This document shows, one piece after another, positions 9,272 to 20,468 of a stretch of DNA of 41,278 nt. The notes under the pieces were generated by a model that saw only the letters and a program-made list of their open reading frames with translations, ran no database searches and was not told the DNA's origin. Position 1 is the first letter of the stretch. Each line of letters starts with the position of its first letter. The translations under genes were made by a program, and so were the position numbers. Source of the stretch: Parvularia atlantis (taxonomy: Eukaryota; Opisthokonta; Rotosphaerida); assembly GCA_943704415.1 (NCBI GenBank), contig CALSCO010000776.1, forward strand, positions 1-41,278, in the 5' to 3' direction.

Positions 9272-12200
9272 ATGCCGCTCTTCGGTGGACGCAGCAGCAG
9301 CAAGGACGCGGCGGCGCCGGGCGCGGGCGCGGGGATGGCCGCGGGGGCGGCGGCGGCGGCGGCGGGCGGCGCGGCGTCGTCTGGCACGTTGAAACGCGTG
9401 ACGCTCCGTCGCAAGTCGACCGGTGCGCGCGGCCCGCTGTCGACGGCGCGGCGCGACGCTCACGGCGGCACAGACGGCCGCGCGGGCAGCGTCGACGTGC
9501 CCGCGCCGCTCACGCCGAACGAGACGAGCCAGATCCGCAGCAAGCTCGACAGCCTGGCGGCGTCGGGCGAGCGCATGAACCCGTTGCTCGGCCTCGACGT
9601 GGACGAGATCGACACGCCGCAGTCGCCCCGCGCCGCGCCGCCGTACGTCCCGGCCGTCGCGAGCGGCACGGCGTGTGCGTCGCGCCGCCGCCGCTGCTGC
9701 TGCTGCTGCTGCCGCTGCCGTTGCCGCTAACGGGCGCGACGCAGCCGTCTTCGCGCGCAAGCTGACCATCCACCACGACAACACACCGCGCGGGCCCCTC
9801 GCCGACGTCTTCGCGGCCGAGGCGGGTGCCGCGCCCGGGGCCGGGGCCGGTGCGTCGCGCGGGCCGCGCAGCGTTGGACAGGAAGCGTGACGGATACACG
9901 ATGCGCGGCAGAGAGCGGCGCCGATTCGAGCGGCGCGCGGCGCAAGAGCTCGACCGAGCTGATCGCGTTGCCGCCCGCCGCTGCGACGTGGTACCCGCCC
10001 GAGCAGTGGAAGAACAGGCGCGTGCGCCGATCCGCGCCGTGGGCCGCGCCGTTGACCCGCGGCAACGTGCGCGCAGGGTGCTCGACGTCAAGCAGGACAC
10101 GTTCCTCCCGCTCGAGTTCCACATCCCGCGCGACAGCCTCACTGACCGCGCCGAGATCGCGCGGCAGGAGCTGGAGATTGTGCGCGCCCGGCCCGCCGCG
10201 CGTGCGCGCATGGGGCTCACGCGCCGCAGATCACGCAAAACCTCAGCCGGCTCGAGCAGCGCGTGCGCGCGCTCGTGTTTGAGATGGAGGAGCGGCCGGG
10301 GCAGGCCGAGACGATCGAGAAGGCGCGCGCAGGCAGCGACAGCGCGCGCCCGGTGCGTGCTGACCCGGCCGCGTGCAGGAGATCCGCAAGCGCCGCGAGG
10401 AGATCCAGGTGTGGGAGCTGAAGCAGTGGAAGGCGACGACGATTCTCGACCGCGGTGCGCGCGCCCTTCGCTGCGCCGGTGGACGCGCCCCGACGCGTGC
10501 GGGCCGCGCGCGCAGAACTGCACGCGGCCAGCAAGGAGGTCGAGGAGAAGGACGCGGACGGCAACGTCGTCAAGACGTACGTGATGAAGGACGGCCAGCA
10601 GATCATCGTCGCGGCCGCGAAGGACACGCTCGTGTCGCTGCTGCTCGAGGAGAGCAACGCCGGTGTGCGAGAGGGCGTGTGTGTCGCCTGCTGCACTGCG
10701 CTGACCGTCGGGGCGCGACGCAGACCTGACGTTTGTTGACACGTTCCTGCTGGCCTACGTCCTGCTTATGCCGCCGAGCGACCTGCTCGAGTCGCTTCAC
10801 GCCCGCTTCCTCAAGACGGACGTGAAGGGCGCGAGCGCAGTGCTGCGGTGCGCTCGCCCATCACGCACTGCGCGTGTACACGTGCTGAGGCGCCCGGCAG
10901 CCTGTTTGCCGTGCTGAAAAAGTGGGTCGAGATCGGCTGGGTGAACGACTTCGAGCACGAGGGCCTGGCGTCGCGCTTTCGCGAGATCACCACGTGCGGT
11001 GCCGCGCGCGGCACACGGCCGCGCGCCCGGCTGACGACACCGCACACAGCGCGCTCGCACAGACGCTCAAAGAGAGCGGCAAGGCCGACAAGGCCGTCGA
11101 CCTCGCATTCCTGTCGACGTTCATCGCCTCGCGCTCTAAGAACAACGTCGACGTGAGCAAGCGCCTTAGCATCATGCCCGAGATCCCGAGCGACGTCGAG
11201 GACAACGGCAACCTTGAGGCCGCGTTCAGCAAGGCGACGGCCGACTTCAACGTGCGCACGCGGCTGCCGCGCGCCGTGCGCGACCAAGGCGAGTGACACA
11301 GGTCTTTGCGAGCATCCTCGCGCGCAAGGAGCTCGACTACTACCAGGCCGTGCCGGCCAAGGTGCGTTCGCTTCGCCCGCTGCCCTGCGTGCCGGCTCAC
11401 GCGGCGCCCGCGCGGCAGGAACTGGTCGACCGCCTCGTGACGCCCAACTCGAACGAGAACCCGAGCCCAAAGCTGGTCAACGTGAACCACTTCATCAGCT
11501 GGATCAACCAGGTGCGCGCGTGCGTGCACATGCCGCGCCGGGTGTGCTGAGGCTCGTGCGGCACAGCTCGGCTACTGGGTCACGAACGTGATCATGTCGC
11601 AGTCAGACATCAAAAAGCGCGTCAAGATCGTGACCAAGCTGATCGAAGTCGCACAGGTGCGCCCGCTGCGTCGGTGCGCGCTGCCGGCTGTGGGCTCAGA
11701 CGCGGCGCCTGCCTGCGCGCGCAGGAGTGCGTCGAGCTCGCGTGCTGCAACACGATCTTTGCGATCGTCACCGGCCTGAGCAGCTCAAGCGTGTCGCGCT
11801 TGCAGCAGACGTGGGCGGTGCGCGCGGCGTGCACGGGGTCCGGGCATCGATGCTCACGGGTCGCACGCGCAGGCCCTCCCGCGCAAGACGCTCACGACGT
11901 GGCGCCAGCTCGAGCTGCTGTGCAACCCGCAGGGCAACTACAAGCAGTACCGTCAGATGGAGCAGAAGGCCGAGCCGCCGTTCATCCCGTTCATCGGTGC
12001 GCGCTGTGCGGTGCTGTGCGGTGCGGTGTGACCTGCTTTGCTTACGCAGCCGTGCGCCCCCTAGCGATGCACCTCAGGGACATGCTGTTCACGCACGACG
12101 GCAACCCGAGCAAGCTGCCAAACGGGCTGTACAAGTGCGTCGTCGCGGTCTGCGTGCGCACGGCTGACGGAGGGGGGCAACGGCCAGCTTTGCCAAGCTG

Positions 12201-12477
12201 CGCATGATCGTCGAGCGCACCGAGAAGGTGCTCGCATTCCAGAAGAAGACGTTCTACGCCAGCCTCAAGGGCAAGCAGTACGACTCGTGCGTCTCGCTGG
12301 AGGCTTGCTCGCGCTCAGGCCGGCGCTCATGTGCGCACGCGCAGCATCACCGCCTACGTCGACGCGATCGAGCTCATCAAGCCCCTGCCCGAGCGCCACC
12401 TGTACAAGCTGTCGTGCCAGCTCGAGCCGCCCGCGTTCCGCTCTGACTCGTCGTCGAGCGACCTCAACGGGACATAA
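9272..12477 (+). CDS. Ras guanine-nucleotide exchange factor (RasGEF_N plus CDC25 catalytic domain)
   Basis: Exchange factor that loads GTP onto a Ras-family GTPase. ATG 9272 opens MPLFGGRSSSKDAAAPG; a long basic and disordered N-terminus follows. Then come a helical part (ITQNLSRLEQRVRALVFEMEE, EIRKRREEIQVWELKQWKA), a RasGEF_N module (DTLVSLLLEESN, LTFVDTFLLAYVLLMPPSDLL, LFAVLKKWVEIGW) and the CDC25 domain. The catalytic part shows VNHFISWINQ, RVKIVTKLIEVAQECVELA, NTIFAIVTGLSSSSVSRLQQT, LTTWRQLELLCNPQGNYKQY, PPFIPFI, HLRDMLFTHDGNPSKLPNGL and FAKLRMIVERTEKVLAFQ, all in the usual order. Roughly sixteen introns, nearly all GTGCG...CAG; early ones are 9675-9744, 9850-9911, about 10023-10077 and 10455-10515. 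One candidate intron is only 26 bases. The protein ends SSSSDLNGT at TAA 12475-12477. The target GTPase (Ras or Rap type) cannot be read from sequence. Confidence 0.88.
10353..10378 (+). other. Candidate 26-base intron in the RasGEF gene
   Basis: The coding frame before (…GSDSARP) ends exactly on a codon at 10352 and the next clear frame (EIRKRREEIQV) starts at 10379. The bases between begin GTGCG, contain CTGAC and end CAG, so all splice elements are present in 26 bases. An alternative donor GTGCG at 10263 keeps the same phase and would give a 116-base intron, but it would discard about 30 codons that look coding in composition. Confidence 0.45.
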
Positions 12478-12551
12478 GCCATTTGTGTCTATTGCGCTGC
12501 GCCTGCGTCCAAACTTGAACAACAAAGAGATAGGATCAAAAAGGCTACGAG

Positions 12552-14369
12552 TCAGTTTAGCAGGTGCGACAGGCTCGAGGCCGGGTGCCGCTCGGCCGCG
12601 CCTGGCGGTGACTCGCGCCGCATGACCGTCACGAAGGTCGCCGCGCCGCCCGGGGCGCCAATCGAGTTGCGTCGCTGCAGGGCGGCTGGGTGCGCGTTCG
12701 AGGCCGGCCACGACGTCGCGGCACCGTGCGTCGTCCGCGGCGCGTTCTGCGCGACGGTGGTGTAGGGCGAGGAGACGAAGCGCAGGTGCGTGCTGTTGCC
12801 GGTCGTGCCGGGCGGGTGCGAGTGCGAGAGGAGCCGGCCGGGGCTGCTCGATATCGGCCGCTGATACGGCGACAGCACGGGCGCGTTCGATACGGTCGTG
12901 AGGCTCACGAGCGGGTGCTGCGTGAGCGGGTGGCGTGGCGGGTCGGGTAGCACGGTCCACGAGGCGATGTCAGCGGCGGTGGCGGCCATGCGCGGCGGGC
13001 GCGGCGCGGTGCCGTGCTCGCCGCCCGAGCCGAGCGCGAGCTGGTGCGCATTTGGCCGCCCAACATTGAAGCCGAACCGCTGGGCGGTCGCGTGCGGCTG
13101 CACGAGCGGCAGCGGCGTGATCCAGCGCGACGGCGACGCGACCAGGTCGATCGCGCGACGCGTCGGGCTGGCGGTGCTGGCCGTCGCTGACAGCCGCGCG
13201 CTGGCCGACCACGAGCGCTCGCGCCGCCGGTTTTCCGCCCCTGGGTTTGCAACGATCAGCGTTGGGCGAGCATAAAAACGATCAATGCACACGCACGGGT
13301 CTGGCGCACGTTGCCAAGCGAGGCCGCCTCGGCCGCGACCGCGGCCCGGGTGGCGTTGCGGTCGTCCGCCGAGCTGTCCGAGGCCGCGTCTGAGGGCGAG
13401 TCGGGGCGGGGCTCGGCCGAGGACGGACGCGCCTGTCGCGGCACGATCGGCGGCGACGTCGATCTGCGCACGGCACCAGCATCGGCCGTGCCCGCGCCGC
13501 CGTCGGTCTCGGTCTCGGTGGACGACGACGTCTTGCTGTTGCGCTTGAGCAGCTTGGCGTAGACGAGGCCGCACGCGTTGCAGAGCGTGCGCGGCCCAAT
13601 CGGTCCGCGGCGCCACTCGGGCGTGTCGGTCGTGCCGCAGGACAGGCACTGCATCTGCACCTCCTTGAGCGTGCGTTTCTGCCGGTGCACAGCACGACGT
13701 CAGCTTGTCGCGGCTGGGCGCGGCGCTGCAGACAGCGACGCACGAGCATGCGCGACATGGTCACGCGCATGTCCTTGCCCGTCGCCAGCGTCTCTTCCGG
13801 CCGGACCTCCTGCAGGACGCAGAACGAGTGGACGATTTTCTGTCCGCGGCGGCGTGCCCGTGAGCGACCTGCGCTGAGCGTGTTGCGGGCGCGCATCGGC
13901 CACCTTGGCCAGCTGCGTGATGGCGCCGCACGCCTCGCGCGTCAGGTTGCCGCTGCACGACTCGGAGATGGCCTGCACGTCGGTGCAGAGCGCGTAGATC
14001 TGTGGCCATGGTCGTTCAGTGTCTGCTGCGTGTCGTGTCGGACGCCGCGAAGACTCGGACGCGCACCATGCGCATGTGCCGCGCCGCGATCGCGTCGTGG
14101 ACGATGAAGTGCGTCACGCCGGCCGTGTCGTCGCCAGCAGCAGCAGCAGCGTTGTCGAAGTTTGCCGCCTGCTGCCTCGCCTTGGCCGTGTCGCCATCCG
14201 AGTCGGCAGCTGCAGCTGCCGCCCCACCGCCGGCAACGACGACGACCGGATCGCTCACGCGGCGGCGCTTGGCGGGCGGCGGCTGCGGCGCGGCGGCCGA
14301 TGCGGCGTCGACGAGCAGGCCAAAGGCATCGAGCGGCGGCATCGGGGCGGGCGGTGCGCGCGGGGGCAT
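12552..14369 (-). CDS. GATA zinc-finger protein with white-collar-type finger
   Basis: Putative DNA-binding factor. Exons on the minus strand: 14369-14067, 13999-13904, 13839-13744, 13678 to about 13313, then about 13245 to 12552. The start is ATG 14369 ([17 protein letters not shown]) or ATG 14342 ([14 protein letters not shown]); a possible leader intron ends just upstream. A nuclear-localisation-like PPAKRRR follows, then a helical region ([46 protein letters not shown]). The finger is [28 protein letters not shown] split here as CLSC, PEWRRGP and LCNACGL, with 18 residues between Cys pairs. The GP-TLCNACG part resembles WC-2. The C-terminal half is Ser/Pro-rich and disordered ([20 protein letters not shown]). 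No PAS domain is visible, unlike WC-2 itself. Exons two and three are both 96 bases. The GATA call is strong, the partner relationship to the PAS-GATA gene is inference. Confidence 0.8.
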
Positions 14370-14536
14370 GCGGCTGCCTGCAACGGCGCAGGCGCGGGTC
14401 AGTGGCAGTGGCAGTGGCATCACGCGACCAAGGAGGCACGTGGGGCCTGGGCCTTTTTCCCGTCGCCGTCTGCACGGGCACGGAGCGAGCAGAAAGAGCC
14501 ACATGCATAAATGAAGAGAAGCACGACAGCGACGAC

Positions 14537-14584
14537 AGAAAGAGAAAGAGAGAGAAAGAAAGAGAGAGAGAGAGAGAAAGAGAG
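14537..14584. repeat. GA-rich purine tract
   Basis: An imperfect (GA)n/GAAA tract of about 48 bases; on the strand of the GATA gene it is a CT tract about 170 bases upstream of the start codon. It could be promoter or leader sequence. Confidence 0.8.
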
Positions 14585-14718
14585 GTGAACGAGAGTTGCC
14601 GGCACAGGCCCCATCGACCGGGCGCGCGCGGACGGCCCAGGCCGCCCCTCGCGGCTGCCGACGCCGATTGCGCGTGCGGCACACGGCGGCGACAGCAGCG
14701 GCTGCGCGGCGGGTGAGC

Positions 14719-14739
14719 GGGGGGGGGGGGGGGGGGGGG
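14719..14739 (+). repeat. 21-base G homopolymer
   Basis: An unbroken run of 21 G. It is able in principle to form G-quadruplexes and is a likely place for assembly length error. Confidence 0.85.
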
Positions 14740-14840
14740 ACGCCGGCGCGGGCCCGTGTTCACGTGTGAAGCCTGCAGATACGCTCCAGCCCGTCTCCCG
14801 GACCGCGGCGCACGGCGCACGGCGCACGGCGCGAGCGGTG

Positions 14841-14876
14841 CAGGCGACGCAGGCGACGCAGGCGACACAGGCGACA
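14841..14876. repeat. 9-base tandem repeat
   Basis: Four copies of CAGGCGACG or CAGGCGACA in a row. A shorter ACGGCGC repeat lies just before it at about 14808-14830. No function is evident. Confidence 0.75.
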
Positions 14877-15200
14877 TGAAGACGCGGCGCGCGACCCCGA
14901 CGGAGGCCGGCGCGAGAGCGCCCCCACGGAAACGCCAAAGGGCGCAAACAAAAGAACCACACAAGAGAAAAATTCTTGGCGGCGTTGTCAAGCAGCTTTT
15001 CACTTATTTTCGCGTTCAAGTTGCTTTGTCTTTATGTTTGTGACGCCGGATCTGGGAGCCGCGCCGACGTCCGCGCGGAGAGGCGCAGCGCGGGCCGGGC
15101 GAGGTGCCGCACCGCGCCAACGGGCCGGGCGCCCGGCAACGCGGCCAATGCAAACACCCGAGCAAGATCTGGACCAGATTCGCAGCCCGCCGGCCCGGCT

Positions 15201-18200
15201 TCACGTCCCGCCCATTTGTTGCACACGGAAGTAGGTCCCGCTCTCGGCCTCGGCCTCGGCCGCCGCGCGGTAGAAGGCCGACAGCGCCGCGACCGCGCGC
15301 TCCTCCATCTGGCGGATCGCCGCGTCGTCAAAGACTAACTCACCCGCACCCGCACCTGCACACGCACCTGGATCCGGTTGAGCGGCTTGCTGCGCACCGC
15401 CGCCTGCCGCTGCCGCGCGAGCACCTCGGCCTGCTGGATCGCGACGATCGACGCGAACGGCGCGACGGGCGCGGCCGGGGCGGGCGCCGGCTTGAGCGGC
15501 CGCGGCGGTGACGGCGACAGTGACGGGCGCTGCGTCGCGGGCAGTGCGGGCCGCAGCGGCGACATCAGCTGCTGCTGTCGGTGCCGCTGCTCGGCCTGCT
15601 GCTCGCACAAGATGTCTCGCAGGCTGGTGCTGGGCGGGCTGGCCGCCGCTGCCATCACTGGTCGCACGCCCCATGCCGGTGCGGGAGCTGGTGCTGGTGC
15701 GGGCGCGGGTGCGGCCTGCTGCTGCTTGCGGCTCTTCTGCGACTTGCGCCCGACCGTCACGCGCACGCCCCAGTCGGCCGGGTCGACGACGGCGGGCGCG
15801 CTGCTCGGCGAAGGCGACGGCTTGGTCGGGCTGCCGTTGATGGCAGCCGCAGCTGGCCTCGCAGGCGACGTCGTCAGTGTCGCTCGGGTGGCTGACTGGG
15901 CGCGCGTCGGCGGCGACATCGGCACGGCGGCAGGCGTCGGTGCAAGTGTAGTTGCAGGTGCAGGTGCAAGTGCAGGTGCAGGGGCGGCCGCGGGCGAGGC
16001 GGTCACGTCGACCGGGGCGCGCTTCTGACGGCTCCGTCGCGACTGCGCCTGCATCCGCGCACACGCGTCAGTCACGTCCTCCCGCAACAGCGTCAGCATG
16101 CACCAGGGTGAAGCCGGTCACGTCGTCGGGCGCGAGCGGCGAGGGTATCGCGGCAGGCGGCAGCTGGAACGTGTCGTCGTCAAACATGAACCACGCCCCC
16201 GGGGCGCCAGCGAGCGGCGACGACGTCACGGCGACCGCGCGCAGCTGCGGCGAGGCGGCACCGGCCTCGTCGCCCGAGGCAGACGACACCGACGACCGCC
16301 GCGACCCCGAGGCCGACGACGTTGACGACCGCCGCGACAGCGCCTGCTGCGGCGGCGCGCGCTCCAAGTTTGTGTCCCGCTCGGTGTCGCTCTCGGCGCC
16401 GCTGTCGCTTGTCTCGTCGCCCGCAGCCGCGCCCTCGCCCTCACTGGCCGATGACAGCTCCGCCTCGCTGCCGCCGCGCCCGCACGGCGCAAACACGTTG
16501 TAGTTGGCGCGATAAAACTCGTCAAACGCCCCCAGCCACGACGCGTCCGGGCGGAGCAGCCTTGCGCCGCGCATCAGCGTTAGCCGCCAGCGCGAGCGTG
16601 CGCGTGTGTACACGCACCGCGCCTCGAGGAGCACGTCCAAGTTGAGCGCCGCAAAGCGGAAGCACGTGTCGCGCAGCTGATGCGCTTGGAACGCCTCAGC
16701 AAGCTCGAGCAGGTCGTCCACGTTCTTTGTGTCCACTGACGCTCGTCTGGTCAGGAGGCGGTCGGGCACCAGCACGCGAGCACGCACCACGCCGTGCGAG
16801 CTCGGCCTCGGCTGCGGCCTTGAGGCGGTCGAGTAGGAGCTCGTCGGCAGCGATGAGCAGCTGCGACAGCATGTCCATGCGCGCGTTGTACGGCAGCGCG
16901 GCTGCGCGAACGGGCGGGTGTCAGACCTGCCCACAGAGCCGCTGCCGCCCAGCGCACCGAGCTGCTCGCCCAGGTCAACCTCGTCGCCGTACAGGAAGCG
17001 GTGCACAATCGCAAAAACGTCCTCAGGGACGTGGTCGAGACGCACGACGGCTGCACGCGCATCTGCGCGTGAGCAGGCAGTGCCGTCGAGCGGACGCGCG
17101 CACCCTGGCACGCGTCGCAAGTCTCGCGCCAGCGCATGCGCTCGCCCAGCATCGCGTGGAAGAAGGGCGAGCGCGCGACGAGCAGGAAGCGGTGCATCGG
17201 CACCAGCACGTCGCCCTGTAGGTGCACGAGCGTGTCGGCGCCCTCAGTGCTGCCGACCAGCCGCGCGAGATGCATTTCGACCGCGTCGGCGCGAACCACT
17301 GCGCGATGCGCACGGTCACGGCCAGCCCGCGCGCGGTGAACTCGCACGTACCATCGTCCAGGCGCAGGCCCAAGGCACGCGCCAGGTCGGCCACGTCGCC
17401 AGCCAGCGCCCGCCCGATTTCGGCCAGCGCGAGCCGCGCCGTGTACAGCCCGCGCACGAGCGCCCGCGCCGCCCCCGCGTGCACGTACGGCAGCCGGCCG
17501 TGGTAGAGCAGCGTCACCACGGTCGGCGACGTGCGCTCGACCGTCCAGCCGTCGCGCTGGAGCGCCTGCAGCAGCGCTGCGCCCTGGCCTTTGCGCGGCG
17601 TGCCGTTGCCGTCAGTGTCGTCCGGGCAGGCGAGCCGCAGTGCGTCGCAGAGCGCGGCCGAGCGCGCGCCGAGCATCGCCCGGTGCAAGAGCACGCGCTG
17701 CAGCGCCTCGGTGTGCGGCTGCAGTTGCTGCTGCTGGACGGGCTTGGTGGCCGGCACGAGCAGTTCGAGGTCGTGCGTCTGCGCCGTGTCCGCGCCGCGC
17801 TCGAGGGTCTGCCAGATCGCGAGCAGGTCGTCGCGCAGCGGCCGGGGCGAGCGGTCGACGGCGTGCACGGGCAGCGGCGCGTGCTGGCAGATGGCGCCAA
17901 AGGTGCCCTTGCCCGCGACAACGCGCACGGCGCGCGCCACCGCGCCGACGCGCTTGAGCGACGCGACACCCGCCTCGGCCGACGGCACGCTGAGCAGCGA
18001 CACGGGCGCGACGTAGACGTGGCCGGCGTCCGTCGCGAGCGCAAACTGCTGCACGCCGAGCGACAGGTGCCGCACGCGCAGCTGCCGCTCGCGCTGCGGG
18101 TAGACAAGCCGGGCGACGAGCGGCTGCTCGGCGGGCGTCGCGGCGGCCGACCAGACGTAGACCTGGCCAACGTCGGTGACGGCCGCGAGCACGCCGAGCG

Positions 18201-19837
18201 GGCCGGCGTGCACCGAGAGCACGTTGAACGCGGGCGGTCTGGCCCAACAGGCGGAGTCAGACGACATGTGCCGGACCGCGCCGGCTGGGGGCGCACCGCA
18301 CAGAGCCAGGCACGCGTCCTGCGTTCAGCACGACGCGCCGGCACACAAACTGCGAGAGGACGAGCACCGCGGTTTGGCTGTGCGCGCGATATCAGCGGCC
18401 GCAGCACGCCCGACCGAGGCCTACGCACTTGCGCAGGAGCAGCACCGTCGCGTCCTCGTTTGCAGCCACCTGCAGAATGTGCACCTTGTCGTCGACAGTC
18501 GGGGCGCGCCTGCTCGCGCGCGCGCGGTCAGCCGAGCCGCGTACGGTGCGCCGCCGTGACACACTTGGGCGTCCACAAGATGCGCTCGGCGCCGCGCGGC
18601 TGGCCCAGCTGGCCATTGTTCTCGCCGCAGGTGTAGATCGCGTTGCGCGTGAAGACGACCGTGTGACGGTTGCCGGCCGCGCACCCGACAACCTGCTTGC
18701 CGCGGAGCGTGGCAAACTTGCAAAAGTAGCCGCGCACGGGCGTGTCCTGCGACGCGTTGACCGGCCACAGCGTGGGCGAGGCCTGGGGCGGCGCGCTGCG
18801 GTGCGCGGGGTCGTCTGAGCCGAGCTGCCCGACCTGGAGCGAGCGCACGTGAGTGCGCGTGCTGCCAAGAGCGCCAAGGCGCGCACCTCGTTCGAGCCGA
18901 ATGCGTAGACAGCACCGCTCGCACTCACGGCGACGGTGTGGTTGACGGCGGCGGCAACGGCGACGATGCGCTCGTGCGCGAGCTGCTGTACCTGCGCCGG
19001 CACGAGATGCGTCTCGCTGCGGTCATGGCCGAGGCGCCCGCCGCGCCCGTGGCCGCAGGTGAAGACGCGCCCGTCGGCCGTGAGCATGACCGTGTGGAAC
19101 TTGCAGAAGACGACGTCGGCGACGAGGCAGTCGAGCTCGCGCGCGAGCAGCTCGACGCGCTCGGGGTAGCGTCGGTTGTCCTCGTTCGGGTGCCCGAGCA
19201 CAAAGTTGGCGTTGACGCCCCACGTGAACAGGTCGCCGACGGGCTGGCCGAGGCTGTTGAAGGCCTCGTGCGCCTCGCGCTGATCGGGCGCGGCCTTGCG
19301 CATCGGTGCTGCTGCAGCCGCATTGTCCGCATCGTCGTCGTCATCGTCGTCGTCGTCGTCGTCGCGCCCGTCGTCGCACGCCGCGGCCGTCGGCGCCACG
19401 GCCCAGCGCGGCCACATCGCCGGCACCTGGTCGTACAGCAGGTCGGTCGCGGTCAGCGCCGTCGCGTCTGTCACCGATGTTTTGGCGCCGGCGCGCACGG
19501 CGTGGGCGGCTGGTGGACCGGCGGGGCTTGAGACGGCGGACGCGGCACGGCGAGCGACCGCGCACCGAAGCGCACGTGCCCGTGCTGCAGCGCCGTGTGC
19601 AGCGGCGTGATGCCGACGGCGTCGTCGCGCCGGTTGAGCGCCTCGGCCGCGTCGGCGAGGCCCGCGAGCACGTGCGTGTCGCCTGCGCGCCGTTGCTTGT
19701 TGGTTGCGCGGTGCAGCGGGGCGCGGCGCACGGCACGGCACACCCATCGCGGCGGCGCGGTGCAGCTCGGCGTCGACTGAGTGCTGCAGCTGCAGCTGCT
19801 GCTGCTGCGGGGGCGGCGGCCGGCGGCGCGCGCCCAT
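15201..19837 (-). CDS. IBTK: IBTK homologue: ankyrin, RCC1 repeats, BTB domains
   Basis: Homologue of inhibitor of Bruton tyrosine kinase, a family known in animals as a cullin-3 substrate adaptor. Start ATG 19837 (MGARRRPPPPQQQQ). Exon 2 (19682-19576) carries an ankyrin repeat ending GITPLHTALQHGH. Exon 3 (19467-18887) has TATDLLYDQVP, an Asp run, then RCC1 blades DLFTWGVNANFVLGHPNED, VFCKFHTVMLTADGRVFTCG and VNHTVAVSASGAVYAFGSNE. Next come VVGCAAGNRHTVVFTRNAIY, TVDDKVHILQVAANEDATVL and a long exon to about 17270 with a first BTB-like region (VVTLLYHGRLPYVHAG). A second BTB reads DTLVHLQGDVLVPMHRFLLV, SPFFHAMLG, VVRLDHVPEDVFAIVHRFLY, followed by BACK-like helices (DMLSQLLIAADELLLDRLK, LLELAEAFQAHQLRDTCFRF). 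The tail is Ser- and Ala/Pro-rich with SLRDILCEQQAEQRHRQQ and ends RVQQMGGT. Domain order matches IBTK well. Joining of the last two exons near 16070 and 15340 is less certain. Confidence 0.85.
19330..19371 (-). repeat. In-frame Asp-codon run within IBTK exon 3
   Basis: A GTC/ATC-rich triplet tract on the plus strand encodes a run of about eleven Asp on the minus strand, between the ankyrin-like and RCC1 parts. It lies in a linker and is probably length-variable. Confidence 0.7.
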
Positions 19838-20468
19838 CTCGAGCTGAACGGCAAGAGAGAGAGAGAGAGAAAGTGTCACTCTCTCGCGGGCATTACGCGC
19901 GCGCGAGTCGTGCCACGCGCCATCCACCGTGGCTGCGGGAGCGGCGTTCCTTTTCGCGTCGCCGCTGCCGCGGCCGCCACGGGGCGCCCGCGCGGCGCAA
20001 CAGGGGGCACCGCGCGAGTGGCGTGGAGCGTGGCTGCGGGAACGGGGCCGCTGCGTGTGCGGTGCGCGCTGCGGAATGAGAGGGAAGCGCCGTGTCACAA
20101 GGCCATGTGGCAACTGACCTCTGCGTCCGTTCGCGCTCGTTGCGCCGCCGTGCCGCTGCGTCCCCCCCTTCCGTCCTCTCTCGCTGCCGCCGTGTGCTGC
20201 TCCCGCCGTCGCGCGCCGCTGCCACGCGCCCGTCGCTGCGGCAGTCGCGATCGCGCCCCGTTTGGGCGCACAGGGAGCGCGCAAATGACGTGCTCGCCAG
20301 GCACGCGAGCGCCCCCCCTCACCTCCCTTCCCGCCCTGCGCCTCCGTCCCTTCCCGCCCTGCGCTGGCGCTGCCGCGGCGCCGATCACCCGCGGCCGCCG
20401 CATAAGAAGGCGGCGCTGACGCTGCGTCGCCCGCCATCTCAGTCCTCCACCCAGCCGTGCGCCTCACG
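19838..20468. promoter_or_regulatory. Divergent intergenic region between IBTK and permease genes
   Basis: No gene is supported in 631 bases lying between two outward-facing start codons. A GA tract sits at about 19855-19873, close to the IBTK start, where it is a CT tract on the coding strand as upstream of the GATA gene. The rest is GC-rich without recognised motifs. Confidence 0.5.

Larger units (their letters stand above)
14370..15200. other. Intergenic region rich in simple repeats
   Basis: No supported gene in these 831 bases. They separate the start of the GATA gene from the stop of the IBTK gene on the same strand. The part next to the GATA start reads, on its coding strand, like a leader intron (CTGAC followed by TTGCAG at about 14391-14371). 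The rest holds a purine tract, a 21-base G run and short tandem repeats, then a more AT-rich stretch around 14940-15040 that may carry the IBTK 3' end. Confidence 0.55.

Noticed and set aside
12265-12960. Minus-strand frame between the RasGEF end and the GATA gene
   Set aside because: Overlaps the RasGEF C-terminal exons and the GATA tail in the wrong frame; the two stop codons leave only about 74 bases of true spacer.
14841-14876. Short direct repeats considered as a CRISPR-like array
   Set aside because: Units are 9 bases without spacers in a eukaryotic genome; this is a simple tandem repeat.
13942-15003. Long minus-strand open frame rich in Pro, Arg and Ser over the repeat region
   Set aside because: Its composition follows the CT and G tracts and GC bias; it overlaps the GATA exons in another frame and has no recognisable domain or start context.
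16918-18636. Long plus-strand open frame opposite the IBTK gene
   Set aside because: It is the antisense shadow of well-supported RCC1/BTB coding exons; Arg/Ala-rich low-information protein typical of GC-rich antisense frames.
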